A stretch of 52,090 nt of DNA from an uncultured Synechococcales cyanobacterium (GCA_902806435.1 CADCWO010000132.1:1-52090), one strand, 5' to 3'. Positions 27,054-36,918 are shown, numbered from the stretch's first letter. Made by a program: numbers and translations. The notes: a model not told the origin generated them from the letters alone.

Positions 27054-27296
27054 ATGCCTTTTAATCAGCTTGAAGACTTACCTCAGGAAGTAAAGCAACT
27101 GCCTAATGAGGCCCAACAGGTTTTTATGGCCGCTTACAATAGCATTGAAGGCGGTAATGGTGATAGTGATACAGCCCTCAATGTTGCCTGGACTACTGTA
27201 AAGCGCGACTATCATCAAGGTGAAGATGGTCAATGGCAGCGTATCCCTCAAGACGATAACAATATTAGGGGGGGTGTTCAGTCAGGCGGTAATTAA
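27054..27296 (+). CDS. chaB: ChaB-family protein
   Basis: 80 residues, matching the small ChaB fold: LEDLPQEVKQLPNEAQQVFMAAYNS, then ALNVAWTTVKRDY and DGQWQRIP. ChaB was named as a cation-transport regulator in E. coli, but its biochemical role is not well established. Monocistronic, with GGGAG upstream of the ATG. Confidence 0.88.
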   Translation: MPFNQLEDLPQEVKQLPNEAQQVFMAAYNSIEGGNGDSDTALNVAWTTVKRDYHQGEDGQWQRIPQDDNNIRGGVQSGGN

Positions 27297-27320
27297 GGTT
27301 CTTGCTTGATACCCACCTTG

Positions 27321-29780
27321 CTATTCCGCGTTTTTCGATGCCATCCCCTCAGAAAAGTTGGTTAAGGTGCCGTAAATGGCCCAGATTGCCATTGCTCTGA
27401 GGTACATACAGGCCCTAAATGTTCCTTTGGCAGTGATTGCCTCCGGAGTGCGGAACTGTAGCCCATTTTCATAGATCTGCTGGACGATAACTTCTGTTAA
27501 TTGAAAGGCTTCCTGCTGCATTCCTGTTTGCAGCAGGAACGCAGCTAAACCAAAGTTAATTCCAGTCCAAACCTCTAAGGGATGGGTTGCGTTTGGTTTC
27601 TCTGGTACTCCACCCGGCCGTAGACCATTGGCAGCTCCAAGCTGACCATTTTGGAACTTTAAGAAACAGGTATCGTAGATGGTTGTTAAGGTTGAGTGGG
27701 TACAATCGCCCGGCACCACATCCGGTAGCTTTAGCAAACGGGCATAGAATTGACCACAGAGCTGGTCGGCCATCACTACATCTGAGCCGCTGTTGCTGTC
27801 TAAACGGTAGTACTGGCCGTTCCATAGTTTTGCTTGGTAGATGGGCCGCGATTGGTCCAGCCAGCTTTGGTAGGTCGTGATTGACGATTGAACAGAGGAG
27901 GCGTCTATCCCAGTTGAGCCATTAGCTAAGCATTGTCCAATTGCGATCGCCGCTTCTAAAGCAGCAATCCATAACCCCCCACAGTAGGCACTAACTCCTT
28001 GCAACCGCCAGTCGTCAAACGTTTGATCTGGGGCCCCGGAATTTTCTGGGATACCATCACCGTCAAGGTCAAAAGTTTTGAGATGGCTGAGGGCTGCCCG
28101 GATTGCAGGCCAACAGCAAACCAGGAATTTATAATCTGTTCCCCCAGTAAGCAAAAAGTCGCGGTAGACCAACAGCACAAAGTCAGACGGTAAATCTTTC
28201 CACAAATTGCAGTCTTGGTAGCTGGTGTAGTTGGTTTTCTCCCAAGGATGCTCATTTGGTGCGCCTAAATCATGGGGAACGGCATCTGCGACTTTACGAG
28301 GGGCCCAAGCTCGGTTGTAGCCAATCTGCCGTAGGCGAGCGTCCTGGCTGGGAATGGCACGCGCAAATGAGCGCATTACAGATTTTTCTAGCTCCGGCCA
28401 CAGCATCAGCAGGCCAAAAGAGCCGTACAGCCGTACGTCCAAGCTTTCATACCAACGGTAATCTAAGCACTCCAGTACCGCAAACTGACCAATCGGGTCG
28501 CGCTCATCCGCAGCGCTCCAGAGGGTACCGCCACTGGTAAGGTCGTACAGTTCATTGAACAGCGCCATTTTGAACCAGCCGGGGAGATCTTGGCGCTCCA
28601 GAATCGGTTTTTGCCAGGTTTGAATTTGCTGTTGCCAGTGCTTAAGGTGTTGCAAAGCGGTTTGCGCGATCGCCCAAGCATTTTTACCACTACGACCAAA
28701 AAAGTCCGTGTAGCGCCGGTAAGCGTTCACGCCTTGGGCAAACTCCGTCACCGGGAAGTCCCAGACAAGGGTAAACGGAATCTGTCGCGTTTCACCAGGG
28801 GCTAGCGTGAAGCGCACCGCGATCGCTGCGGCCACTTGTTCACCTTCCACCGCAGGTGTCTCATCCACTTGGTTACTTAAAGACCCAGACTGGGCAAAGG
28901 TCTGCCACAACTCGGCCCCATCCCCAGCCGGGTTCCAACGGCTGTAATGAAAGATTTCTACATCCTGTGCCAAGGTCGCGATCGCCCACTGCCCCTGACC
29001 TTCCCGTGGTGGGGCTGAGGGATTAATCTGCTGCAACACGCAACCAACAGCCCCCTGCGCCTGCACAAGTTGGTTGAAATTGCCCGCACTTTTTCCTAGG
29101 CAGGGTTGGTAATCGTATTCCGGGCTGCCATCATCACGGACATGCACTTCTGGAGAGGCGATCGCATTGGTAAACCAGCCAACCATATTTTGCCAGCTCA
29201 ACATCACGCTCAGGGTGATGGGTTGGTCAGTTGGGTTCTCGGCTGTCCACTGGAAGCTAGCAACGGGATAGCTCGACTCCTGGTAGTTGCCTGCCCAAAC
29301 TGGTGAGAACTGCTCACAAGTTAGTTGGGCCTGAAAAACGCCGTTATAACTAAACCAGCTCCGGGGATAAAGCGCATGATAGGTGCCTGTTGTCTGGGTA
29401 GCAGAGCTGGACGGATACCACTGCCACTGGCCCAGGCTACCATCGTCGGGAGGTTGTGTACACAGAGCATAGGCTTGCGGTGGTGACTGCGCTATCTGCT
29501 CAAAGATGCTGAACTGGCAAGCGGGAATTGTTTCGAAGATATGTTCACCGCCATCTATATGCCATAGATTGAAATCTCCTTGCGAGGAGCGGCCCACACA
29601 ACCTGCTCCAAACCCACCAAGTGGCATCCCATGCCAGGGACCGTCATCCAAGTTGCTAGCATATCGGACAGTGTAGGGGTTCTCCCAACCCAATCCAATC
29701 GGGCGGTTCCAGGTACAGGTAGGGATTGCTACAGTCGTGCTAGGTCCTGAAGGTGTCGGAGATTGCTTTAATGTTGTCAT
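27321..29780 (-). CDS. GH116 beta-glucosidase (GBA2-like)
   Basis: 819 residues with no signal peptide. N-terminal beta-sandwich domain (GMPLGGFGAGCVGRSSQGDFNLW). The (alpha/alpha)6 catalytic domain has Glu410 in ALFNELYDLTSGGTLW as the expected nucleophile and Asp589 in DQTFDDWRLQGVSAYCGGLW as the expected acid/base, matching the GH116 pair. Family members hydrolyse beta-glucosides, including glucosylceramide in animals and aryl glucosides in archaea. It may act on a cytosolic glucoside or glucolipid. Convergent with chaB. Confidence 0.93.
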   Translation of the reverse strand: MTTLKQSPTPSGPSTTVAIPTCTWNRPIGLGWENPYTVRYASNLDDGPWHGMPLGGFGAGCVGRSSQGDFNLWHIDGGEHIFETIPACQFSIFEQIAQSPPQAYALCTQPPDDGSLGQWQWYPSSSATQTTGTYHALYPRSWFSYNGVFQAQLTCEQFSPVWAGNYQESSYPVASFQWTAENPTDQPITLSVMLSWQNMVGWFTNAIASPEVHVRDDGSPEYDYQPCLGKSAGNFNQLVQAQGAVGCVLQQINPSAPPREGQGQWAIATLAQDVEIFHYSRWNPAGDGAELWQTFAQSGSLSNQVDETPAVEGEQVAAAIAVRFTLAPGETRQIPFTLVWDFPVTEFAQGVNAYRRYTDFFGRSGKNAWAIAQTALQHLKHWQQQIQTWQKPILERQDLPGWFKMALFNELYDLTSGGTLWSAADERDPIGQFAVLECLDYRWYESLDVRLYGSFGLLMLWPELEKSVMRSFARAIPSQDARLRQIGYNRAWAPRKVADAVPHDLGAPNEHPWEKTNYTSYQDCNLWKDLPSDFVLLVYRDFLLTGGTDYKFLVCCWPAIRAALSHLKTFDLDGDGIPENSGAPDQTFDDWRLQGVSAYCGGLWIAALEAAIAIGQCLANGSTGIDASSVQSSITTYQSWLDQSRPIYQAKLWNGQYYRLDSNSGSDVVMADQLCGQFYARLLKLPDVVPGDCTHSTLTTIYDTCFLKFQNGQLGAANGLRPGGVPEKPNATHPLEVWTGINFGLAAFLLQTGMQQEAFQLTEVIVQQIYENGLQFRTPEAITAKGTFRACMYLRAMAIWAIYGTLTNFSEGMASKNAE

Positions 29781-30200
29781 TTGCTGGTTAGAAGCATTGG
29801 CTGAGCTGACTTCAGCATTTTTAACATACTGGTAGGGATTCGCGTGGCTAAAGACTAAAATTATTCCCCTAGAGTTGGAACTCTTGAATCTCTCACTATA
29901 GAACTAAACCTTTGTCTAACTAAAGACTGAGCACAGGAGTCCGCTTCAATTGCTAAGTTGATTGAAGTTGAAACGATGCACTGGATGGACGTTTTGCCGT
30001 TGTGGTCCAGAGCTACCCGTTGAAGAAGAGCGATGTCAGATGGGTGGACAGTGCAACTAAGTGCCAGGTCAGCTTGGATGGTGTGGAGTTTTTATCGCTT
30101 CCTCCACTTTGTGACTGCCGAGGGAAGGCGAAACCCTTCATCAGAGCGGTCTTAGGAGTCAACATCCAGTGACTGTGGCTAGTGTAAAAAAAATAAGCAC
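29781..30200. other. 420-base gene-free region
   Basis: No convincing ORF, tRNA or repeat. GTGGAG and CTCCAC near 30080-30110 can form a six-pair hairpin with a 13-base loop. The interval carries the promoter of the GH116 gene at its left end and the 3' end of the DUF697 GTPase at its right. No U-tract terminator was found for the GTPase gene. Confidence 0.5.
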
Positions 30201-31709
30201 CTAATCATCCGTCCTTCGTGCGGGTAGCCTAGAAAGTGCTTCCTGGACAAAAGTGCGGATAAATTCATCCCGGCGGTTGAGTTGAAACTGTTGCTGTACC
30301 ACTTCCGTAATCCCACCATCGCCCCAGTCTTGGTCGTTGCGGAAGTACTGAATAAAACTTTTACCGGCAATCCGAGTCAAGTAGGCAGTTGTAACACTTT
30401 GAATCGCTGTGCCGACTAAGAACCCACCAACACTGAGTTTAAGGGCTGACGTGACAATTTCGATTGCCCCTCGGAGAATTCCTAACCCAGTCAGGGTTTT
30501 AGCTAGGGAGATAGCTAGTTCTCGGCCCCGTTCCATATTTAATTCACAGCCGTAAACTTTACCAATTTCCACCACCATCTGAGCGTTTACCGCCGCTGCT
30601 GCTAGCAAATCAATCACAGGTAGGGGTGTGGCCCAAATTACTCCGGCCCCAATCCACTGAAATCGCTCGACAACTTTATCAGCTTGGCGTTGGCGTTGGG
30701 CATCAATTAACTGTCGGGCTTCTTCCCCCAAACGTTGCGATTGAAGCAAGATATTGTCTGCCAAGAGGTCCTGCCCTTCATCCCGGAGCACCACTGCCAT
30801 CCGCTTAATCAGCGGCATAATGTTGGGTGACGGCTGCAAGGTTTCTCCATTTTCCAAGACTACGGACTGGGGTCGAGCAGCGACAGCCACAACATCTTCT
30901 GGAGCAATGAAGTCAACCACTCGCTCGCGCAAGTGGCTTAAGATGATTTCCCGGTCAGCAGCGGAGTAGCGGTCAATTTTGTTGAATACCAATAGCGATC
31001 GCTTGCCAATAGTCGCTAAACTCCGCAACGGCCTGTATTCTGATTGGCGCAGGTCGTCATCAAGCACAAATAAGAGTAAATCGGCTTCGGTTGCTAACTG
31101 GCGAGCCACTTGTTCCCGTTCCGTACCGGCAACTCCAGCTTCCAGAATACCGGGGGTGTCGGTAAGCCAAATCTCTCGATTCAGCCCCTTCAGCTTCAAA
31201 TTGTAGGTTTCTCCAGCCACAGTTGTGCCCATGGGAGCACCGACTTGACCTACCATCCGCCCCACGACTGCATTGACAATCGAAGTTTTACCCGCAGAAC
31301 CTGTACCAAATACAACGACTCGTAGTTCTCGGCGGGCCAGATTTTCTTCAATATCGTGGGAGCGCTCTAACAGCACTTGCCGCGCCACTTGGTCTTGGAT
31401 TTGAGCCACCTGCTGACGCACTGCTCGCAGGGTTTCCTCAGCCGCTTCCGGTTTAAGTTCGGACACCTGTGGCCTAGAGGGTTTTCTGCGTGAACGTCGT
31501 GACCCCTGAAACAGTCTGGCGTAGTAAATTACAGCTCCCACCAGAATGATTAAAAGGGCGATCAGTAACACCAGCAGAACATTGGCAAGCAGAGGTGAGC
31601 TAAAGTAGACCGAGTTGTAGAACCCGGACAGTGTATAGACAAGCCAAATCATCAGCCCTAAAGCAAGGCTGATACCAATTAGCAGCGGTAGGAAGCGCGA
31701 CAGTGGCAT
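30201..31709 (-). CDS. membrane-anchored DUF697 GTPase
   Basis: 502 residues. Two N-terminal membrane helices (about 8-28 and 42-64) precede a basic stretch. A GTPase domain follows with G1 GTGSAGKTS near 137, G3 LTDTPGI and G4 NKID. The C-terminal DUF697/YcjF-like domain is GVIWATPLPVIDLLAAAAVNAQMV with further hydrophobic helices. Era/TrmE-like GTPases of this type are widespread in cyanobacteria, often in several copies, and probably act at the plasma or thylakoid membrane. Precise function unknown. Confidence 0.85.
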   Translation of the reverse strand: MPLSRFLPLLIGISLALGLMIWLVYTLSGFYNSVYFSSPLLANVLLVLLIALLIILVGAVIYYARLFQGSRRSRRKPSRPQVSELKPEAAEETLRAVRQQVAQIQDQVARQVLLERSHDIEENLARRELRVVVFGTGSAGKTSIVNAVVGRMVGQVGAPMGTTVAGETYNLKLKGLNREIWLTDTPGILEAGVAGTEREQVARQLATEADLLLFVLDDDLRQSEYRPLRSLATIGKRSLLVFNKIDRYSAADREIILSHLRERVVDFIAPEDVVAVAARPQSVVLENGETLQPSPNIMPLIKRMAVVLRDEGQDLLADNILLQSQRLGEEARQLIDAQRQRQADKVVERFQWIGAGVIWATPLPVIDLLAAAAVNAQMVVEIGKVYGCELNMERGRELAISLAKTLTGLGILRGAIEIVTSALKLSVGGFLVGTAIQSVTTAYLTRIAGKSFIQYFRNDQDWGDGGITEVVQQQFQLNRRDEFIRTFVQEALSRLPARRTDD

Positions 31710-31807
31710 GGAGAAGTTAAGTTCTGGTTCTGATTCTACCCTCTACCTTCCAAACGATTAACCAGAGGTATAACTTCACGAACGTTACCCTGTAAGTACA
31801 TCTCTGA

Positions 31808-32176
31808 CTAGGGAAGGTGTTTGGAGATTTGACTAATTCCAGGTAGCTGCAAGGATTTGTGTTGCCATAGCCGCACCATCAACCATAGGTTAACGAGAAA
31901 GTAACTGGAAGTTAGCAAACCGTTAAGCAGCAGTAGATATACCCCTAACGGCTCTGCGTCAACGATCATTGCTTCACTGCCAGTCCCTAAAAGGACGTAG
32001 CCTAACCCCCAAGCTAAAGCAAGTGTAATTACCTGACGGCTGACAGTTCGTTGTTGAGGATTACCTTTGCGTCGGTAGAGGGTCCAACAAGCGGGGAAAA
32101 AACCAAATACTGGCACCAAGTACAAAAATAGTTGCAGGCGTTTGAGTTGGGCATTCTCGAAAGCATCGGATTCCAT
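31808..32176 (-). CDS. small conserved membrane protein
   Basis: 122 residues with three predicted helices (LFLYLVPVFGFFPACWTLY, VITLALAWGLGYVLLG and YLLLLNGLLTSSYFLVNLWLMV). The N-terminus MESDAFENAQLKRLQ is polar. No motif gives a function. It lies 98 bases upstream of the DUF697 GTPase on the same strand, so the two may be co-transcribed. Confidence 0.65.
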   Translation of the reverse strand: MESDAFENAQLKRLQLFLYLVPVFGFFPACWTLYRRKGNPQQRTVSRQVITLALAWGLGYVLLGTGSEAMIVDAEPLGVYLLLLNGLLTSSYFLVNLWLMVRLWQHKSLQLPGISQISKHLP

Positions 32177-32434
32177 AAGCCAATCCCCTGTTAGAAGTCA
32201 ATCCTAAGAGTGAGGGTTTTGACCACTGACTCTGCTCAAACTAGATCTGTAGTATTCCCTATAATTTGGTAAAAGAGCCCCAGTACTCTAAGCTACATAT
32301 TTGAATCACTGGGCTGAGAAATCAGTTCATTCGCCCATGGTGCGATAAGCTTGTCGGACAGGCGAGTGAGTAGTAGACCCGTTAGATAATTTATAAACTA
32401 GTTATTTGTTCTAAACCTGTGCCGGAGCTGGTAC

Positions 32435-33577
32435 ATGAGTCAGTTGAAATCATTAAAGTGGTGGGATAGCCTTTCTCCCTTTTCTCGAGTACTAGTAATT
32501 GGACTTCTCGTGCCAATCTTGGTGCTCAACTTCTGGGCGATATCGTCGATCATTCGCTACTTCGGTGTTCTGGTTGCAATTCTGGTAGTGGCCTCTCTGT
32601 TAACTTTTTTACTCAACTACCCTGTCAGTTGGGCAGAGGAGCACGGAGCAAAACGAGGAATAGCCTCGATTGTCGTCTTTTTAGTGGCGCTGTCGGTCTT
32701 GTTTGCTCTAGGGATTACTCTTGTACCTGTTGCTTTTGCCCAGGCACAGCAATTAGCCGTGCGATTGCCCGACTGGATTGAGTCTGGCCGCCAGCAATTA
32801 ACCACATTGAGCTTGCGAGCGGATGAAGTTGGTTTCCCGATCGACCTAGATGCTTTGAGTGCTCAAGTGATTGATCGACTGAAGGGACAACTTCAAGCTT
32901 TAACTAGAGAAGTGTTCAATTTAGCCTTGGGCACCGTGAGCAGTGTGCTAGATGTGTTGATTGATGTGGTGATCACGATTGTCTTGACTTTTTATCTGCT
33001 TCTCCACGGCAATGAGATTTGGGAGAGCCTAGTTGAATGGCTGCCCCCTAAAGTTCAACAGCCTTTTTCACAAACCCTCAAGATCAGTTTTCAAAACTAC
33101 TTTATCGGACAACTAATTGTCGGGACTTGTTGGGCCGCTGCTTTAATTCCCACATTCTTACTGCTGAAAGTTCCGTTCGGGGTGCTGTTTGGTTTGACGA
33201 TTGGCACAATGGCTGTGATCCCACTCGGTGGCACCGTGGGGATCGCTCTGGTAACCCTGCTCGTCGCTTTGCAAAATGCCTGGTTAGGGCTGAAGGTTTT
33301 GATTGGGGCACTGATTGTGCAGCAAATTGTAGATAACTTGGTTGCGCCACGTGTGTTTGGCAGTGTTACGGGCTTAAACCCAGTCTGGGCCTTCATCGCC
33401 ATTTTGACTGGCGCTAAGGTGGGGGGATTACTGGGGATTGTGGTTGCAGTTCCTACAGCCGGGGTAATTAAAACGGCGCTGGCGGCGCTGCGATCGCGGA
33501 TTATTACGTCGGCTTCTGAGGTTGAAATTTTGGCAACTTCCAAAGATATTTCTCCCGAAGAACTCTCCAAGGTCTAA
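32435..33577 (+). CDS. AI-2E family transporter
   Basis: 380 residues with about eight membrane helices. The family core is LLLKVPFGVLFGLTIGTMAVIPLGGTVGIALVTLL and NLVAPRVFGSVTGLNPVWAF. Family members export small metabolites or act as Na+/H+ antiporters. The autoinducer-2 name reflects one E. coli protein and should not be taken as the function here. Ends 16 bases before a thioesterase gene. Confidence 0.9.
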   Translation: MSQLKSLKWWDSLSPFSRVLVIGLLVPILVLNFWAISSIIRYFGVLVAILVVASLLTFLLNYPVSWAEEHGAKRGIASIVVFLVALSVLFALGITLVPVAFAQAQQLAVRLPDWIESGRQQLTTLSLRADEVGFPIDLDALSAQVIDRLKGQLQALTREVFNLALGTVSSVLDVLIDVVITIVLTFYLLLHGNEIWESLVEWLPPKVQQPFSQTLKISFQNYFIGQLIVGTCWAAALIPTFLLLKVPFGVLFGLTIGTMAVIPLGGTVGIALVTLLVALQNAWLGLKVLIGALIVQQIVDNLVAPRVFGSVTGLNPVWAFIAILTGAKVGGLLGIVVAVPTAGVIKTALAALRSRIITSASEVEILATSKDISPEELSKV

Positions 33578-33593
33578 TTCCATTTTGCCGCTG

Positions 33594-34091
33594 ATGTCAT
33601 CACAACCTCAAACTTCGCGATTGTCAGCTCAATCGCAGCGTTTAGCTTCTGGCTTAACCAGGCACTTGGGCAATGGGTTTGATTATCAGGTGCGGGCGCA
33701 GCCTCACCATACTAACTATGCCGGCGTTGTCTGGCATGGCTCCTACCTTACTTGGCTAGAGTCAGCGCGGGTAGAATATCTGTGCTCGCTGGGCATTGAT
33801 TTTAGTAACTTGGTAGAACTGGGATGTGATTTACCCGTTGTGGAGCTGACGGTGAAGTACCATCAACCCGTGCGGCTGGGCATGGAAGCCGTTGTGAAGA
33901 CTCACCTGTTGGCCAGAAAGGGTGTGCGGCTCGTTTTTGACTACCAAATTCAATCCTTGGATGGCAAACAACTTTATGCCACAGCTCAAGTAACATTAGT
34001 TGCGCTTGATTGTCGTCGGGGAAAAATCCTGTGGCGGTTACCGGCGGTGCTTGAAGAGGCTCTGGCCAAACTTTCTGAGAGCGAAGGCTAG
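33594..34091 (+). CDS. acyl-CoA thioesterase, 4HBT hot-dog fold
   Basis: 165 residues from the ATG at 33594. An extension inside the preceding gene is unlikely. Hot-dog helix motif HTNYAGVVWHGSYLTWLESARVEYL near residues 38-62, then VVELTVKYHQPVRLGMEAVV and ATAQVTLVALD. Most 4HBT members have an Asp in D-x-D-x-AG; here the aligned residues read H-T-N, so the catalytic acid may differ, or the real substrate may not need it. Likely cleaves a small aryl- or acyl-CoA. Confidence 0.85.
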   Translation: MSSQPQTSRLSAQSQRLASGLTRHLGNGFDYQVRAQPHHTNYAGVVWHGSYLTWLESARVEYLCSLGIDFSNLVELGCDLPVVELTVKYHQPVRLGMEAVVKTHLLARKGVRLVFDYQIQSLDGKQLYATAQVTLVALDCRRGKILWRLPAVLEEALAKLSESEG

Positions 34092-34287
34092 CCATTCTTC
34101 TGCCTCGAGAAATTTAGATGGAGCTAGAGCAATGTATCTTGAGTCTGTAGTTAGCTTGACAGTTGAAGGGCATCTCACGGACGCTAAACTGAGAGCAAGC
34201 ACTCCTGTGCTTCCGTTTGGGGGAAGGCTTAGGGCAGAGGTGGTGTTTGCGCTAGTTTGGTAAAGCAGCACCTATCAACGTGTAATT

Positions 34288-34683
34288 ATGCAGCGAACGC
34301 TTCTCTCCGCTAAAATTCATAACTGCACCTTAACCGCGACCTATCTCGAGTATGTGGGCAGTATTAGTGTTGATCAAAGTTTGTTGGATGCTGCGGGTAT
34401 CCTACCCTATGAGCAGGTCCAGGTGGTGAATGTTACAAATGGAGAGCGGCTAGTTACCTATGCCATCCCAGCCCCAGCTTATTCTGGAGCAGTTGAGTTG
34501 AATGGGGCAGCTGCTCGGTTAGGTATCAAGGGCGATCGCGTCATTATCATGACCTATGCTCAGCTAACCCCCGAAGAAGTACGCAGCCACACGCCAACCG
34601 TCGTCTTGGTTAATGCCCAAAATCGTTTAGTGGAAGTGCGTCGCTACAATGAGCTGTTGGCCGAGCTTGCTCCTATTCCTTAA
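34288..34683 (+). CDS. panD: aspartate 1-decarboxylase
   Basis: Produces beta-alanine for pantothenate and CoA. 131 residues. The self-processing Gly24-Ser25 bond is in EYVGSIS; cleavage there makes the pyruvoyl cofactor. The [34 protein letters not shown] and [17 protein letters not shown] blocks are all typical. Follows a 196-base spacer after the thioesterase gene. Confidence 0.96.
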   Translation: MQRTLLSAKIHNCTLTATYLEYVGSISVDQSLLDAAGILPYEQVQVVNVTNGERLVTYAIPAPAYSGAVELNGAAARLGIKGDRVIIMTYAQLTPEEVRSHTPTVVLVNAQNRLVEVRRYNELLAELAPIP

Positions 34684-34688
34684 AGGAG

Positions 34689-35753
34689 CTACACCGGCAC
34701 TACTCGTGCCTGAGATGCTTTACCAAGTTCTTGCAATTGCTTGAAAGCTTGACCACTGGCTAGCAAATGCTCTGCCTGAGAAAATCCCGCTGGCAGATCT
34801 GGACTTAGACCACACTGCCAAAGATAAAATCCGCCATTCCAAATTGCTGCATCCCTAAGAATTGAGGACTCTCCCTTTAAGACAGCTTGCATCTGTGCAA
34901 TCAATTCTTTCTCTGAACCCAGCGGCACTTCACTTCCTGCAAACCCATAGTCTCGCGGTGCTAAGAGTAGGTGATCAAAAGCAGAATCAGATCCTGGCTG
35001 CTGGATACCAATGATCGCTGTGCGATCGCGGGGTAAGTCACAGCTTCCCTCTAAACCCTTGACAGTAGTAAATTTCGTTGTTCCACGCAAGGCAAAGGCC
35101 TGCCGGAATAGCTCCTCAGTGGGTGGGTGAACATACCCAGCTACCAAGTGAGCCTCTCCAGCATAAGGACACCAGATCAACTCAACGGTGGCAAAGGGGG
35201 GGCGCTTACCCAACTGCTCCCGGTAGGGTACTAATTGCTGAGCTAGGGGAAAGTGGCGGGGCAAGTAGACAAAGCCGAGCAAGGTTTGCGTAAGGACTTG
35301 CTGCACGTGCTCCAAGGAAAGGTGTTGCCAGTCTACTCCCAAGCCCTGCCACAGCTCGATTAAGGGCACACCTTGCTTTGTGGGCATGCGATCGCCACCA
35401 TGCATCACCACTGGGCATCCAGCAGCGGTCAAGATCAAGGTTGTGAGAGGGCTAATCGGGGCAGTCCGCGATCGCCCATCGTAGGGGATACCTAAAACGC
35501 AGACTGTTTTGGGGTAGGCAATCGGTTGCAAACGGGGACCGAGGCGATCATAAGCATCCAGCATCCCGGCTAGCTCCTCACCCGTTGGCCGCTTGATCCG
35601 GTGGGCAATCATAAAGGCACCGATCTGAGCTGGGGTTGCTTCCCCTAGCAAGATCATCTCCGTGGCTGCCCCTGCCTCAGAGCGACTTAAGTCTTTACTA
35701 GTATGAGGGCCACTCCCAATTTTCTTTAAAAGTTCTCGAAAACTATCACTCAT
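34689..35753 (-). CDS. TrpD2-like glycosyltransferase family 3 protein
   Basis: 354 residues. Related to anthranilate phosphoribosyltransferase by an N-terminal helical domain (DLSRSEAGAATEMILLGEATPAQIGAFMIAHRIK) and a Rossmann-like body. The GTGGD-type PRPP loop is replaced by GIPYDGRSR and the KHG.. site reads MHGGDRMPTK, so TrpD activity is unlikely. TrpD2/YbiB proteins of this kind bind nucleic acid. ATG at 35753; a TTG at 35771 is possible. Ends 5 bases after panD on the opposite strand. Confidence 0.82.
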   Translation of the reverse strand: MSDSFRELLKKIGSGPHTSKDLSRSEAGAATEMILLGEATPAQIGAFMIAHRIKRPTGEELAGMLDAYDRLGPRLQPIAYPKTVCVLGIPYDGRSRTAPISPLTTLILTAAGCPVVMHGGDRMPTKQGVPLIELWQGLGVDWQHLSLEHVQQVLTQTLLGFVYLPRHFPLAQQLVPYREQLGKRPPFATVELIWCPYAGEAHLVAGYVHPPTEELFRQAFALRGTTKFTTVKGLEGSCDLPRDRTAIIGIQQPGSDSAFDHLLLAPRDYGFAGSEVPLGSEKELIAQMQAVLKGESSILRDAAIWNGGFYLWQCGLSPDLPAGFSQAEHLLASGQAFKQLQELGKASQARVVPV

Positions 35754-35784
35754 GGTTATAACCTGTCCCAACTCAGCAGCCAGA

Positions 35785-36762
35785 TTAACTAGGCCCTTTC
35801 AAGTTTAAAGGCTCACTATACAGGCATGCCGCCTGCCTTGCAGCCGGAGGCCGTAAGGTAATTAATTCCTGTACTAATCGTCGGAAGTGGCGAATTGGCG
35901 GAATCGCCAGTCGATCTTGGGTGGTGACCAGGACAACCTGGCGGGTTAGGGGAGGGTCAAAGCCATTCTCTGCCCCAGCAAGATCTCGAACCGCTAGGGC
36001 TGGATCTTGGTGAGCATCTAGAATTGCCCCTTGCGGAAGCAGGGCGACCAGATTACTCTGGCGGATAATTCCTCGAAACGCATCCAAAGTGTTTAACTCT
36101 AGAACCGCCTTGAAGGGAATCCCCTGACGTTTAAACTGCTCTTGAACTAAGCGTTGCATGCCATAGCCGTCTTTGAACACGACTTGAGAAAACTGCCCTA
36201 ATTCCAGCCAGGAAACCGCAGGATACTGGGTTAAGGGGTGATTCGCTGCCATCAGGATTTGAATAGGCTCATCGTAGAGCAGATCTACAACCAGTTCTGA
36301 GCTAGTGGTTAAAGAGCGGTTATGCATCACCAGCGCCAGATCCACTAGGCCATCTTTCAGTACTTTCAAAGCGCGATCGCTGCCTAGAGAGGTTACTCGT
36401 AGTTGGATGTCTGGATAGTCTTGGCAAAATTGCTGCAACACGGGGGGTAAAAAGTGAGCACAAACAGAATGGATGGCAGCTACACAAAGCTCCGATTGCT
36501 GGCCTGAAATTAAGTCTGCTAAGTCCTCTGTTGCTTTCTGCCACTCTTGGGTGATCTTACGGGCATAAGACAGGAAGCGTTCTCCTGCCAACGTTAACTT
36601 TACCAACCCATTGCGATGGAATAGAAGTAGGCCTAGGTCAGATTCCAAAGATTGAATCTGACGGCTGATCGTTGATTGAGTGACTCCACACTTGCCTGCT
36701 GCTTGTTGAAAGCTGCTCATTTCTGCAACTGCCAGAAAAGCTTGCAATTGCTCTAAGCGCAT
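35785..36762 (-). CDS. LysR-family transcriptional regulator
   Basis: 325 residues. N-terminal winged helix MRLEQLQAFLAVAEMSSFQQAAGKCGVTQSTISRQIQSLE, then the LysR effector domain (LCVAAIHSVCAHFLPPVLQQF, DLALVMHNRSL, VALLPQGAIL). Located 31 bases upstream of the TrpD2-like gene on the same strand, so the pair forms an operon. The effector is unknown. It may autoregulate through the short spacer upstream at 36763-36790, where no clear T-N11-A dyad was confirmed. Confidence 0.9.
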   Translation of the reverse strand: MRLEQLQAFLAVAEMSSFQQAAGKCGVTQSTISRQIQSLESDLGLLLFHRNGLVKLTLAGERFLSYARKITQEWQKATEDLADLISGQQSELCVAAIHSVCAHFLPPVLQQFCQDYPDIQLRVTSLGSDRALKVLKDGLVDLALVMHNRSLTTSSELVVDLLYDEPIQILMAANHPLTQYPAVSWLELGQFSQVVFKDGYGMQRLVQEQFKRQGIPFKAVLELNTLDAFRGIIRQSNLVALLPQGAILDAHQDPALAVRDLAGAENGFDPPLTRQVVLVTTQDRLAIPPIRHFRRLVQELITLRPPAARQAACLYSEPLNLKGPS

Positions 36763-36864
36763 TACAATGTTGCCTAAAATACATCAGACTTACCCTCAGA
36801 CTCTAGCTGATCTGAAATAGGGTTTTCGTACGAATCGATACAGGAGACTGCACAGGCCAATGCC

Positions 36865-36891
36865 AAAAAAAGGGGTAGCAAGTGCTACCCC
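36865..36891 (-). terminator. rho-independent terminator of the porin gene
   Basis: On the minus strand, arms GGGGTAGCA and TGCTACCCC (36872-36880 and 36883-36891 in plus coordinates) form a nine-pair hairpin with a two-base loop, followed by seven T (36865-36871). It lies 28 bases after the porin stop codon. Confidence 0.92.
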
Positions 36892-36918
36892 CAAGGCTCG
36901 GTAAAGTTAAATCGACAG

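Noticed and set aside
33097-33570. 157-codon ORF on the minus strand
   Set aside because: Antisense to the AI-2E permease gene, with a Thr/Ser/Pro-rich shadow composition.
34000-34263. 87-codon ORF on the plus strand before panD
   Set aside because: Overlaps the thioesterase gene, no Shine-Dalgarno, no domain.
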